From: Cristatella mucedo
Taxonomy: Eukaryota; Bryozoa; Phylactolaemata; Cristatellidae
Length of the DNA: 64,000 nt
NCBI GenBank assembly: GCA_009760855.2
Contig: WPIO01000029.1
Span: 1,246,001 to 1,310,000 of the forward strand
Direction: 5' to 3'
Below the pieces are notes generated by a model. It made no database searches. It saw only the letters and a list, made by a program, of their open reading frames with translations, and was not told the origin of the DNA. Below are positions 26,001 through 35,705 of this stretch, in pieces; the stretch's first letter is position 1; each line of letters begins with the position of its first letter. The position numbers and the translations under genes were made by a program.

Positions 26001-28691
26001 TCAAACTGGGTAACTCGATTGGTGCCTTCATTTCCGAACAGTCCCAGCAGAGGTTGCAAAGTTCTATTATGGTATGTAATTCAATTTATCGTGAGATAAC
26101 CAACGCAAGATAACCTTATGCAAACATGTTTGTCACAATTGGAAGCCTATTTACTTAAGGTGAGCATATTTGGGTCTTCGTGGAATTATTTATCCTGAAA
26201 GTGATTCCTTGGCAACCTTTACGCTAGCGTGCAAATTACTTATAGTTCATGCATGAGCATTAATAGCTGAAAATGTTGACAACCAGAATGAATATTTTGA
26301 TAAGATGAATTACTCGACTAAAAGCCTTCTTGGCCTAACCAAAACTTTAATAGTATAGCCACAAGCGGTAATTCGATGTTTTTCTCTGATATAGGCTTGT
26401 TGAGCTAACTTTCAAAAACTTGCAAAGCTCTACATAAGCAATATTTGCTAATTAATCCTCGCGGCCACTTACAAGATCACCCCAGGCTTCGATCTGGCGA
26501 TCTGTTGATATTGTGAAAGTTCAAAAGTGCCATCCAGTCGACTCATAACTTTTTCCTTTTCTTAGTGTAAAGACAGTCTAGTAATTGGAAACAATGTCCA
26601 ATTATTTGTTTTCAAGGGTGAACATGGAATAACCAACCGCCTTGGCTATTACCACCTCCTGCTGTTTACATCACGAGGCTTGCAAGGTGGTGGGACCCGT
26701 ATCCATAAATAAACCTGCTGATCGTTACCCTTTCGTATTATTTGAAAGTTTTAAGACCTAGTAACTCAGTTTAGGGTACGCCAGACTCGATACCTTTTTC
26801 AATGCATAATTTATATTCACTTTGCTATTGTTTGCGAGTACATCATAATTATTTTGGAAGCAACTGTATTTACAAAAACAAATATTTTAACGATACCGAT
26901 AATTAGCTACTGCCCAAAATGCCATTGTACTTCTCTCAATGGAGACCATTTTGATCAAAAGTAGTCGTAAAATCTATCCATTTTGATCAAAAGTAGTTGT
27001 AAAATCTATCAGTGCAGTGTGCAGCCTAACTAATTAACAAGGCGAATAATGCACATCTGAAGTGCTGCATTATTTGTGACTCCATCAAGTACCTATTCGA
27101 AAAAGCTTATATTACTCTATGTTATTATATCCTACATCAAAGACTTTATAAGAACTTCATCCTGGACTTTCCCATGCTGCTGATACTTTAAGATTTAAGC
27201 AATATCAAGTTAAAGACAGCAATTTGGAAGTTAATTGATGCTTAGCTAACAAGTCATTTGATTATTTATTAGATCTCTTCGAGCTAAACATAGCGATTTA
27301 TCTCTATATTGAATCTCTGGATCTATCTATCTATAGATATATCTCTAGATTTAGATCTAAAGCTGGAATAAAGGCATTGCATTACTTCGTGATGCCATTT
27401 TGAGATCATAAGCATTCCCTATCCCTTATATGCTAACGTCTGAATATACTGGTCGCACAAATTTACCAACCGACTAAACTTTAGCAAAGAGCGACCATGT
27501 TAAAGTAACAAAAATGGGTAAGTTGTTCAGATTTTCAAAAAGTCCATTGATTAATTTGTGGAGCTTACATCAGTCTTACACAAATTAGTCTTGTATTCAT
27601 GTATGACCGGATCCGCATCCCCTCTTTATACATCTCTCACCTGTATTACCACCTCTGTCATCAGTCTGTATATCAACCCCCACACTTGGCTTCGCCACCA
27701 TCATCCTCACAGATTGTGTCTGCCTTTCTTCTTTGACATCCCTATTTGCTCACATGTCACTCGTCGGCTCCATCCAAAATCAACCTGTTGTATCTGCAAA
27801 CTTCGCTCCTTTCTATCCGTCTTCACTTCTCTCTGTCCCGTCTGTTTCCTTCTTCCTGCTCACTTCATCGTCATATCAGCCTTGGATTCGGCATTAGGGC
27901 ACTCTACTTTCAATAATATTTACTTTGTTCACTTCATTCAACAACCTACGTTTTTCTTTCATTATCTCATACTCCTCCTTGCAATCGCATTCCGCCTACA
28001 CAGTCGCTTAAGTCAATTTCTCTGTCCTTATGAAGTAAAGAAGTATATGAAATGAAGAGTGCATGAATAAATTTGAGTAAAGTCAAGTGAACGGGGTGTA
28101 GGTGTGGAGATTTATTTTTGAGGTTGCGACCTCTGTATCCTTGCAGCTCCACTTGGAGCTGCTCGCTTCTTGGAAAGGTCAGTAACGGTCGGCGGGCTGG
28201 AACTACCCAGCGGCAGCTTTGTATTTCCCAACATTTACAATATCCACATGAACAAGTCATATTGGAAAGACCCTGAAGTGTTTCGACCTGAGCGCTGGAT
28301 TGACGATAAAGGTTTGCTGGTCAAGCATGACTACTACCTTCCGTTCTTAATCGGTAAGGGTATCAGAGCGCTATAAAGCCTGTATTCAGAAGTGCATTCA
28401 TCGGCAGCAGCTGCAAGCTGCATTCTTAAACTAACTGGTGGTGAAAGGTTGCATTAACTGCAAATAATTGCATTGTTTTCTAGAAAAGGCTCGTTCCTAA
28501 ATGTTGTAGGTCGGAGAGTTTGTCTAGGAGAGTCGCTCGCCAAGACGGAATTATTCCTCGTTCTTGTCATACTCTTACAGCGATTCCGATTTTCGGTGCC
28601 AGCCGGTCAGGCATCACCTTCACTACAAGCTTTGGTAAACAGTACAAGGGCTCCGATTCCATACGAAGTCTGTGCTATTCCGATTAAATGA
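13717..28691 (+). CDS. Cytochrome P450 gene 1 (CYP2-clan type), 8 exons, 493 aa
   Basis: Join of 13717-14068, 15311-15539, 18192-18318, 19547-19697, 20901-21037, 24182-24278, 28147-28353 and 28510-28691, giving 1482 nt in one open frame ending in TGA. It encodes an ER-anchored heme-thiolate monooxygenase, which would take electrons from NADPH-P450 reductase and insert one oxygen atom into an organic substrate. Visible parts: hydrophobic anchor about residues 11-27, YPPGP hinge at 34-38, helix C with HxxxR (H127, R131), helix I AGTETT at 300-305, ExxR at E357-R360, PERW at 412-415, and the heme loop FxxGxRxCxG with Cys438. The length of 493 aa is normal for the family. The start is the first of two adjacent ATGs (13717, 13720), with G at -3. 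All introns are GT-AG. The CYP2-clan placement comes from the [16 protein letters not shown] and FRPERW contexts. Family and substrate are not determined. Gene 2 at 43877 is its tandem paralogue. Confidence 0.93.
14122..14338. repeat. 31-bp minisatellite, 7 units, in intron 1
   Basis: TGCACC starts recur at 14122, 14153, 14184, 14215, 14246, 14277 and 14308, a period of exactly 31. Two unit types occur, with GGGAGAGCTCCAG or GGGCAGGCTCTAG centres. The array begins 54 bp after the exon 1 donor. The units are contiguous with no spacers. Confidence 0.92.
14658..15158 (+). mobile_element. LINE-A 3' fragment in intron 1
   Basis: C-terminal reverse-transcriptase frame ([32 protein letters not shown]), then the LINE-A 3' UTR, AGTTCTCTGAGGGCGC and an (ATT)n tail. 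Same orientation as the host gene. The tail ends about 150 bp before the exon 2 acceptor. Confidence 0.85.
15311..15539 (+). CDS. P450 gene 1, exon 2 (helix C region)
   Basis: Acceptor TTTTCTGTAG|G, donor ATAG|GTAAGT, phase 1 in and 2 out. Contains [10 protein letters not shown], where the usual Trp of the helix C WxxxR motif is His, then [15 protein letters not shown] and [12 protein letters not shown], typical of CYP2-clan proteins. Same length (229 nt) as exon 2 of gene 2. Confidence 0.93.
16035..16086. repeat. 26-bp tandem duplication in intron 2
   Basis: ACCTGAGGCAAATGTTCG is repeated with a period of 26 bp, two copies. Confidence 0.85.
16758..17454 (+). mobile_element. LINE-A 3' fragment in intron 2, best-kept C-terminus
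   Basis: An open frame at 16817-17221 gives the clean LINE-A C-terminus: [56 protein letters not shown], then [10 protein letters not shown]. It is followed by a 3' UTR with AAAGCGCCTAGAGAGAGATT, TCTCTGAGTGCGC and (ATT)n. It starts at the [10 protein letters not shown] box, so everything upstream is missing. I used this copy as the reference for the family. Confidence 0.88.
18192..18318 (+). CDS. P450 gene 1, exon 3
   Basis: Acceptor TCTCTTGCAG|G, donor GCC|GTAAGT, phase 2 in and 0 out. Residues 194-236: [13 protein letters not shown], then [12 protein letters not shown], the helix F-F' region. 127 nt, as in gene 2. Confidence 0.92.
19547..19697 (+). CDS. P450 gene 1, exon 4
   Basis: Acceptor TGTCTTCAG|A, donor AATG|GTAAGT, phase 0 in and 1 out. 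Residues 237-286 include [11 protein letters not shown] and [16 protein letters not shown], the helix G-H region with the family's RDFVDLYL. The acceptor was fixed by alignment to gene 2, exon 4 (also 151 nt). Confidence 0.9.
20901..21037 (+). CDS. P450 gene 1, exon 5 (helix I)
   Basis: Acceptor TTTTTTACAG|T, donor GCA|GTGAGT, phase 1 in and 0 out. Contains [17 protein letters not shown], the oxygen-activation helix I motif AGTETT (acid-alcohol pair E303, T304), followed by [12 protein letters not shown]. Confidence 0.94.
22226..22267. repeat. 14-bp tandem repeat, 3 units, in intron 5
   Basis: CTAGCTTGTTGTAC, CTAGCTAGTTGTAC and CTAGCTTGTTGTAC follow each other with a period of 14 bp. Confidence 0.85.
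22925..23014 (-). repeat. Dispersed repeat copy 1, likely LINE-B-related 3' end
   Basis: About 87 bp starting TGCTCTTGAAGCTTAAAGGG matches 25192-25280 with about 6 differences by hand. At the second site the repeat is contiguous with LINE-B-like 3' sequence, so both are probably ends of a LINE-B subfamily. Confidence 0.6.
23252..23437 (-). mobile_element. SINE-A copy, tRNA-derived, in intron 5
   Basis: The minus strand has an A-box region TGGCTCACTAGGTAAGG and a perfect B box GGTTCGAATCC. A body with GCCACTGCAAGCGGTGG and a tail GCTATACAAAAAGAGG follow. The copy at 41666 has the same order, body and tail. Inserted antisense to the host P450. Confidence 0.8.
24182..24278 (+). CDS. P450 gene 1, exon 6 (ExxR)
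   Basis: Acceptor TGTATTAAG|G, donor GTGG|GTAAGT, phase 0 in and 1 out. Contains [12 protein letters not shown] with the helix K ExxR pair E357 and R360, which is near-invariant in P450s. 97 nt as in gene 2. Confidence 0.94.
25120..25281 (-). mobile_element. LINE-B-like 3' end in intron 6
   Basis: TGCCGTCTGTAACTCCACAA, GGGTGTTAAGTAGGAG and a TAGTGCTC..AAGC segment follow the order of the LINE-B 3' UTR at 6506-6640 and 40020-40110. The TGCTCTTGAAGC part is shared with 22925-23014. Confidence 0.6.
25369..25788 (+). CDS. Candidate 139-aa ORF inside P450 intron 6, signal-peptide-like start
   Basis: ATG-initiated frame, the longest one in the window that is neither P450 nor LINE. The N-terminus [18 protein letters not shown] looks like a signal peptide or anchor, followed by a mixed segment with several Cys ([10 protein letters not shown]). 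No domain is recognised. It lies inside gene 1 intron 6, same strand. A chance open frame of this length is quite possible in a 64-kb window, so it is only a candidate. Confidence 0.15.
   Translation: MYTRLLFLQIIIICRVSCHTSVMHVMTASELQLFIVQGRCYADGASCSCKATSKLEISVYFKLQPQLRLVVDDEPVKHNKHSGNSPMFGATVLKLGLYWNLEKNESFSVPLPLSYIWHHSILFMDVRVERGSLLPYAHE
26946..27009. repeat. 32-bp tandem duplication in intron 6
   Basis: CCATTTTGATCAAAAGTAGT begins two adjacent units with a 32-bp period that differ at one base. Confidence 0.9.
28147..28353 (+). CDS. P450 gene 1, exon 7 (PERF region)
   Basis: Acceptor ATCCTTGCAG|C, donor ATCG|GTAAGG, phase 1 in and 1 out. Residues 365-433 contain [17 protein letters not shown], then FRPERWIDD (the PERF motif as PERW), and end in LPFLI, the first half of the heme-binding loop. 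Confidence 0.94.
28510..28691 (+). CDS. P450 gene 1, exon 8 (heme cysteine) and stop
   Basis: Acceptor AATGTTGTAG|G, phase 1 in. It completes [11 protein letters not shown], a perfect FxxGxRxCxG with the proximal heme ligand Cys438, then [18 protein letters not shown] (helix L). The TGA stop is at 28689-28691. 182 nt as in gene 2. Intron 7 is only 156 bp here. Confidence 0.94.
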
Positions 28692-31011
28692 AATTTCCTT
28701 TCCATCAAGAGTATAAATATTTACTTCATGATTTCAAGAATATCGATGCACGGTACATTTCTTATGTGATTTCGTAAACACACCTGAAAAGGCTGATTTG
28801 AGGTACATACATTGTAGTAGCTTACTCTTCTTAATTTTTTTGGAATAGACACATCGTGCATGCCACCACCTAATTTCCTTGCAATCTTTTGCATTGGCGT
28901 CTTGTTTCTTGTCATTTTGAGAGGCGGCTATTTTTTTCTAACCAGATCACAAATGTCTAAAAGCCGGTTTTGCATGTCTGTAAGATACTATGAATCGATT
29001 GCTAATCACGTGGCTGTTCAATCGGTAGCATTCCTGTCAAACGATCTGCCGCTATACTCAGTTCCCTACCCCGAATCAATCGTGTGGAAGTGTACTCGAT
29101 AAAGTCATACTCTGCTGAACGGATATCATCAGCTAAGGTGAAAAACGGGTCCCAATAATCCCGTGCTTACCAAAGCACTCTGCTAATGTCCTAAGCCACC
29201 GAGGAACTAAATCGTTGCACCATTCCAGCCAACCAGGGATGTCGAGGCGTGGTCACAGCTGTGCAGGTATCAGAGCCCTCAACTGCCGTTTGGGTGGGTA
29301 CCCATGGGCAACGATTGCTAAAGTTCGCCCGCCCTGCCCATCCATACCCACTTTTCACCCAGAAGTTCCGTCGCTGGACCATCCATACCCATACACTTAC
29401 CCATGCCCAAATTGCCTTGTCCTTGCCAGAGACGTTGTCTCGGATCACATGTGGAGGCGTCTCGCCATCAGCCGGCTCCTTCTTCAGTTCGCTCTCAATC
29501 GTGGTTGCCTTGACTTTCAAGGTGATTCCGATGTATTATGCGATATCGATTTGAACTTCAAAAGCCCGACCCTATCCCGATCTGACGCCCGTTTGTGGTT
29601 AATCCCGGCCGAAAACTCTGCGAAAAACTCTCGGCTATTACTCCCCAAAAACTGTGGGCTGACCCGGGCTTTTGAACTCCTAAAGGCACCCTTAAGTGGA
29701 ATTTGTATAAGGCAGGTCAATACCCACGAACTTCCACCCGTAAGAACGCAGACGCCACCAACTCCCACCCAGGAATGGATGTGTATGAGCACAGGTACCC
29801 CGATTGAGGGCTGTGGTGGGTATCCAACACCATGCTGAATTTTGAAAATGCAGTTGATTCAAAGCAACCTCCCTAGTCAGAGATTAATCCGAAAGACCCG
29901 CCAGTCCTTTAGAAGAAGTGACTGCATGCCTGGCTACTGCGGTAGCCTCGTCATCGCATTGGCTTCTGGCCACTTAGTAAAATTTATCAATTAAAACACA
30001 TATATATATACTTTTTGCCCAGCTATGCGGTAGTCAGAAGGCCAACACAATTAGATAATAACACGATAATAGGTTTTACCGTGCTCTGTGCGGTGGTTCC
30101 TTATGTGGAATTACACGCCCGGTAGAAATTCCATCATTCCTCTTCATCCTTACACACATTAACATAATAGAACCGCTTCGCCAAACGATCAAGCGTAATG
30201 TTATCCCAAGGTATCCACCCGTGTACTTATTGTTCGCTTCTGTCACAACTATGCGCCTAACTTTGGGAGTCTTGGTCTGTTATGTTACGGTTAAATGGTT
30301 ATGGTTAAAGTTATGGTTAGACTATTCGTTGATTCCCCTTTCTTTGTAGAAATCCCTGACGGAGTGTAAACATGGCCTATTGTGACAAGTAGTATATTGC
30401 CCTTGCAATGGTGAGAAACATTCTTCCAAGGCGTGCAAATGCTGTTTCCACGAATCCTCTATATCGGTAGCTACTTGCCCTAATCCTACTTCTGCTGCTG
30501 TAGCATATCAACCAAAGCATCTACAGAATCTTCAATCAGATTATAGTAGCAAACAGCGATACCTAGATCTATTTTCCTTACTGGCACTATTGTTAGACTA
30601 AAACTGTCATGGTCCACATCTTAAACTCTTGGCATTCCCCTTAGCACGTTACGACTGTATGTTGCTTCTGGTTATATTAATTTAACTGTCTAACCAACTC
30701 AGCATTTCGTCTTCCTTGGTCTGTGAGCATATGAATTCATATAGGTATGAATGGTCGGTGAGATTGATATGTGAGTCCCATACAGATATAGAAAGAATCA
30801 ACATGTGAATTTTAATTATTGCTAGCACTTCCATCCTGTTAAAACACTAGTTTCGCTGTTAACTAGTCCGTGCTTTGCTGAAATAAGCCACTTCTTATTC
30901 ACCTCCACCTAACCATGGGAACAGCAATCACTAATGGGATAGCTGCTGGCATCGTAAAGTAGTTTCGAAAGAACAAAGATCTGGATAATTACTTTATGAC
31001 CACGTACAGCT
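28692..31011. other. Intergenic, no gene recognised
   Basis: Downstream flank of gene 1. The stretch 29200-29840 is GC-richer with CCATCCATACCCA-like repeats (two near 29339 and 29378) and a long open frame starting from a non-ATG codon. No family is recognised, and a decayed transposon is plausible. I see no clear poly(A) signal apart from ATTAAA overlapping the stop codon. Confidence 0.45.
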
Positions 31012-31905
31012 AATATTTTAAATATTTGAACAACTTATAGTACCTTAGACGGAGGAGCTTCTCCCTGCAGGGGCTACCCACGACTTTCGGTTCAGGAACG
31101 GGGACTCTTCGGCTTCCTACCCGGAAACGGCGTCCAAGAAGCACAGCTTCCCCAATGCCGCTAGTTCTTTTCGCACAATGCCGAGGTCCGCCAGGCATGC
31201 TTAATTATCCGGCCACCAGCTTGCACAATTCGCCGACTACGAAGCCGACCGGTAGCCAACGGTCAAGAAAGACCGAGCTATGGCCGGTACTTGTCAACCT
31301 TTTCCCCGGCCGCCACCACCCGGGCATCCTTGCTATCGTCAAATGGCATCGTTAAGTCGACAATGATCGCGCCTGTGCCATTGTCGATGACCTGGTCCGG
31401 CTCTCAAGCCAAACCCTCGGCAAGTGGAAAAGCTAGACCTGCCCGTAGACAGGAGAGGGAGGTGGCCGTAAGAGCCCCGATCAGGCCATCCACAAACCAG
31501 GTTGTGGCGAGTCTTTATTGCTTGCAGCATCGGCAGACTGTGGCCTAGAACGTAGCAGGCGGTCTCAGCCTCAGTGCGGCAAAGGCGGCAGTTGGCGACC
31601 GTTCCTGGGTACGACCGACTCCTTGCAGCGCCCACTGGCAGCACGTTCAGGTGAGCGTGGCGAACGAGCCACCAGGCCCGAAACGACAGGCCAAGACCCG
31701 CGGTCTGAAACTGGCTGTGGGTACAGAACCTGTCCGTGGCACCACCAGGACGTGTGAGCCGGCCAGCGAGATGCAGCAGGAAAGACGCTTAAGGCATCGT
31801 CACGAATCCACCCACAACGAGGGTGGGCCGACCCTGTTTCCAGGGCCGAAGGCGTCTGGCCTCAGCTACCGTGAGTGGTTCTCGTCAGACGAAGTCGTGT
31901 AGCTC
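31012..31905 (-). mobile_element. R2-like LINE remnant with restriction-like endonuclease domain
   Basis: Reading the minus strand from 31905 gives SFRAWWLVRHAHLNVLPV, then NCRLCRTEAETACYVLGH and RHN (31339-31700). This is the CCHC-type knuckle with RHN that precedes the endonuclease in R2-group LINEs. After a frameshift comes EPDQVIDN, AIIVDLTMPF and KVDKYRP (about 31275-31405). It fits the PD..D restriction-like endonuclease core with the usual VTxPF context. At least one frameshift and two in-frame stops make it a pseudogene. It is unrelated to LINE-A and LINE-B, which belong to the CR1/L2 type, and it is GC-rich against its surroundings. Confidence 0.75.
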
Positions 31906-34900
31906 ACGCTCTAAAAGGCCCGGTCGAGGCGGCGGCGATCGCCACGTCGAACGTGCGCGTCGGGGAAGCTCAGCATGTGATAGGCATGAGTGATTCGGAG
32001 GATCGCCGAGTTGGTCGCTAATGTTTTCTGCAGTTTTTTCAAGTAATTGAACGCTTCCTGCAGTTCAGCCTTCCCCTCCACCGATATGGCCAGTATGTAA
32101 TCACTACAGCGCTGATTGTAATAATATTAGGCTCGACTAAATAAGTCAATTGATGTTTCGGTTAGTAGAAGGCAAACATCCTAGTTACATATGAGAAACT
32201 TCTGAACCTCAGAGGATTGTATTATTTTCTACAGAGCACCGTATAGATCCCTATTCTACTTCAGGGTCTTCTGCTTGTATTTATCCGCAGCTTCAATAAT
32301 CTCTGTAGCTTTCGCTCCATACTCCCAGAGTCCTTATTCTCCGATAGCCCGTGGTTCGTAAGAAGCATTTAGATTACACTATCTCCAGTCTCGCATCTAA
32401 ATAAGTTCATTAGACAATCGAGTCGGGGGCACATTTTGATATTCCATCGCTTACTCTTACACAGCGAGGCTCATCTATCCACTGTATAACACATCACATG
32501 GTCTGATTGACCTAGCATAACTACCAAGCATAAATTGTTCACACCATTAAAAATCTGCCTTACTAAACTTTAGATTTCCCAGGCTCACCAACTTGCATCA
32601 GCACTTTCCCGAGATTTACTATATGTCACATTAAGACTCAGTAATCCAAGTGCAGGATGCACTGGGTCAATCACATCAACTACAAACACTTGGTGGCATT
32701 CGATCTTACTCCCATATGGAAATATCATCAAGTCTCCCGCTCATCTCAATGCAAGGTCCATTTATCCAAAACAAATGCCTCTAATTCAATAGTATTACGT
32801 CGTTTAACGTGAAGTTCGTGCTGAGTGCGATATCCATAAGCCAGATCTAATTACAGGCTGATATTCTTTGTCGTCAATTGTTCGTAGCATTAGCATTAGC
32901 AGAGCTTGAGAGTGGACGTGTCTAATTGCTAGTGCTGTTGGAGCTAAATTACTCGTAATTGTTGGCTGTCCTCCGACGTCAGCGTTTGCTATTTTCACAA
33001 TGCTTCCATTTCTATAGCTTCTGTGAGTGGATTCACGGACGCAAAGATGCTCTCTTAAAACGAGCCTGTTAGAAACTAGCCCTCGCCAGGTCAGCCTTCC
33101 TCGACCCAAGGGGAAAAAATGTTATAACGGCCTATTACTCGTGCCTTTTTTCAAACTTTGCAGACACTCCATAGTCAGGTCTTGTCTTCTTAATTTCATT
33201 TTAAGTCACGATACTCATGCTTACTGTCTCGTGTCACAGCTACGCGGAAAATGTCATTTTCTAGGACAGCTGGTCTCCGAATAGGTTCTATCTAGTTACT
33301 GGGTCGAAATTTCAGCTCTCCAAGATTCAGGGCCCCTTTCGGATGCTTCGCGACGGTGTCGCGTTTTCCTGCAGCTGTATACTCTTAAGAGCACGATTCT
33401 GCAGTATCCTTACGAAATAACTCGAAAATTGAGGTGGCAGCCCTCTTTCGGTCCATAATCGGCGGGCCTTTTTTCGCTATCACGGTTATGTTGACTGCAA
33501 GGTGGCTGTACGCTTACACTTGCCCCTACAATTTCCAGAGAGCTATTACCTATGAGAGCTTCACAGTAGCCTCATGCCGAAAAAGCTTTCTCGAATCTGA
33601 AAGTGACAACGTGTCAAACTCAGCTTTTTTTGGTACACTCAAATTTGCGGCTGACTACGGCTTTATCAGCCTCAGACCAGCCATCAGAGGCAGCAACACA
33701 CTGGTTACGATAAGTCTGGCACTTCGCTTCACTGTCATAAATTAGTATTTTGACTTTGGCCTTTTTGGAAATGGACGAGAGGATTATGCAAGTTTCTTTC
33801 CTCCAGTACTCTCATCCCTGGATGGCTACTTATCCTTGGCGTCGCCATCACATGCCGAACCCTTTGTTGGTTTTCACGGCTAATTTCAGGGATGATCTAA
33901 TTAACTCACTGCAACTCGCCTTTTATTATCTGAGTTACAGAAGCTGACTTACCTATAATTGGACTTCCCTATATCCGGAGCCATTAGAGGGGTGACATTC
34001 GGTTGGCTTTTTCAAGTCTCGACCACAATTAGGTGGAATTACAACGCCTGCTGACCGGCCTTGTCTAATTGGGGGGGGGCACGCTAACTGCAACTTGTTT
34101 TTTCGCGAGCCAACACCTCAGTTTATCCATGTGCCAAAATCACGGATATCAACTAGATTTTGCTCGTATTAATTTTACTTTCCACAGCAGTTTCGATTTT
34201 ATCAATCGTGCTCAAGAAGCTCTGTGTGTTTGGTAACCACTGCCTCCGAAAACTCGACAAAAGTGTTAAGCTTTTCGAGAACAGTAACTAAGTTGTCATC
34301 GGCTACAGAGCGCCTCTGAGGCTCCTAGTCAACTACAACATTAATCTGAGATTTTCAGTTTTGTCAACCCAGACCAATTTTTGGATACAAGTATCAATAG
34401 ATCAAATTGTGAAATCCATATGTAGAATTTGCACACTACAGGCTCCTACTTAGACGACCGCTGCTACCTATCGTGCGAATCAGTTTGCTGAAGTTGAGCA
34501 TGAGAATCCTGTTACCCAGTTCATTTTTGGGGCTTAAGTATCCGACAGTTTGTCGGCATTAAACAAAACACCTCTCTTGCTACGAAAAACCTTACCGGAT
34601 GTCCCCAAGCATATCGTAATTGCAATCGACTGGAAAAAACAACGAGCAATACAGTCTGACGCAGATGCTAGGTCGGCGTAAGCTCAGTCAATGCACGTAC
34701 CGGCGTAACGCGTGCTATCGATACATTTGACGCTCCTAAAACGGTAAAAATAGAGCGTACAAAATCCCGCAAAGGCCTCATCACCAACATCAATACTATA
34801 GAAAGCGCACAGAATTTCTCGTGTTATACGGTCAGTATGATATGGAGACTTCAGGCAGATAGAATACAAATGAATTGCTGCAAAAGATCAAGGCTAAGAA

Positions 34901-34920
34901 TCATGACCGTTGCCAAATCG
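31906..34920. other. Intergenic, no feature recognised
   Basis: No family, motif or tandem repeat seen apart from a short G run near 34070. The open frames at 32804-33109, 33027-33284 and 33434-33745 have no recognisable similarity. Confidence 0.5.
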
Positions 34921-35030
34921 GTTAGAGGATATTTCCCTCCCCCCTGACGTTTCCCACCTGGTGGACCCTAGGACGATTCCTCCCCCTCCAACATTTCCCC
35001 TCCCGGGGTGAGACATTTCCCCGCTATGTT
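34921..35030 (-). repeat. Left cluster of GGGGAAATGT-type motifs
   Basis: On the minus strand GGGGAAATGT occurs twice, with related GGGAAACGTC and GGGAAATATCC. The same motif recurs in the opposite orientation at 35577-35705, so the two clusters form a loose inverted pair. Confidence 0.6.
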
Positions 35031-35052
35031 TATGAATTAAAACAAAGAATGC

Positions 35053-35053
<1 letters not shown>

Positions 35054-35085
<32 letters not shown>
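35054..35085. repeat. (TA)n microsatellite
   Basis: Uninterrupted AT dinucleotides between the left motif cluster and the GC-rich core. Confidence 0.95.
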
Positions 35086-35092
<7 letters not shown>

Positions 35093-35159
35093 GATCAAAT
35101 TAAGTTCACGCTCTATTGAAATAAAATCAGCTCAGTATAAATGGCGAATCTATAGCACG

Positions 35160-35410
35160 ACCGACGGAGGCAATGCGGCCAGTGCTGCGGGCGCTAAGTC
35201 GGCGGCGGCGGCGGTGCAGGCAGCGGTTGACGCGCGACGCCCGGTGCAGCAACGACTGCGGTGGCGGCGGCGGTGAGGTTTGGACGGGCGGTAGCCAGCG
35301 GCGCCGATGTCGGGAGGGGCGGCGTCGGTCGAGGATACTGCTACGCGCTCGCGGCTGCTGCCGAGAGCGTCTGCTGCTGGCCTCCGGGGCAGAACTTTGA
35401 CCTTGCACTT
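35160..35410. other. GC-rich (GGC/GCG) segment
   Basis: Dense GGC and CGG triplets and many CpGs in otherwise AT-rich DNA. Frames are open on both strands, giving Ala- or Arg-rich products. The minus strand contains CGRCGSAF, a two-Cys pair that alone does not prove a zinc finger. Unclassified. Confidence 0.4.
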
Positions 35411-35576
35411 GGGGGTCTGGCGGAAAGCAGAGCCGCAGCGACCGCATTTCTAATTAATAAAGTGTAGGAAAAGGTTAAATATTATATACTAATAATAAGT
35501 ATTAAATATAAGTAAATATTAGTAAAATAGTATATAATCTTTTTTACAAGATATAAACAAGATAGTTTATACCATG

Positions 35577-35705
35577 GCATTTCCATACGGGAGGGGAGAA
35601 AATGCCCTACCCCGGGGGGGGGGAATGCCCTACCTCAGGGAGAAATGTACGGGGGAAATGTCCGGGCTGAGAAAGCCCGGTAGGAATGTCCGTACCCCAC
35701 CAGAT
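35577..35705 (+). repeat. Right cluster of GGGGAAATGTCC-type motifs
   Basis: Contains GGGAGAAATGT, GGGGGAAATGTCCGGG and GGTAGGAATGTCCG, plus two AATGCCCTACC repeats and a nine-G run. It is the inverted partner of the cluster at 34921. Confidence 0.6.

Noticed and set aside
27558-28055. 165-codon plus-strand frame just before P450 gene 1 exon 7
   Set aside because: It starts at a non-ATG codon and lies in a pyrimidine-rich intron stretch, which lowers stop-codon frequency. It has no domain and no splice link to the P450.
29215-29838. 207-codon plus-strand frame
   Set aside because: It starts at a non-ATG codon and lies in a GC-richer stretch with CCATCCATACCCA-like repeats. The predicted product shows no family, and overlapping minus-strand frames are also open.
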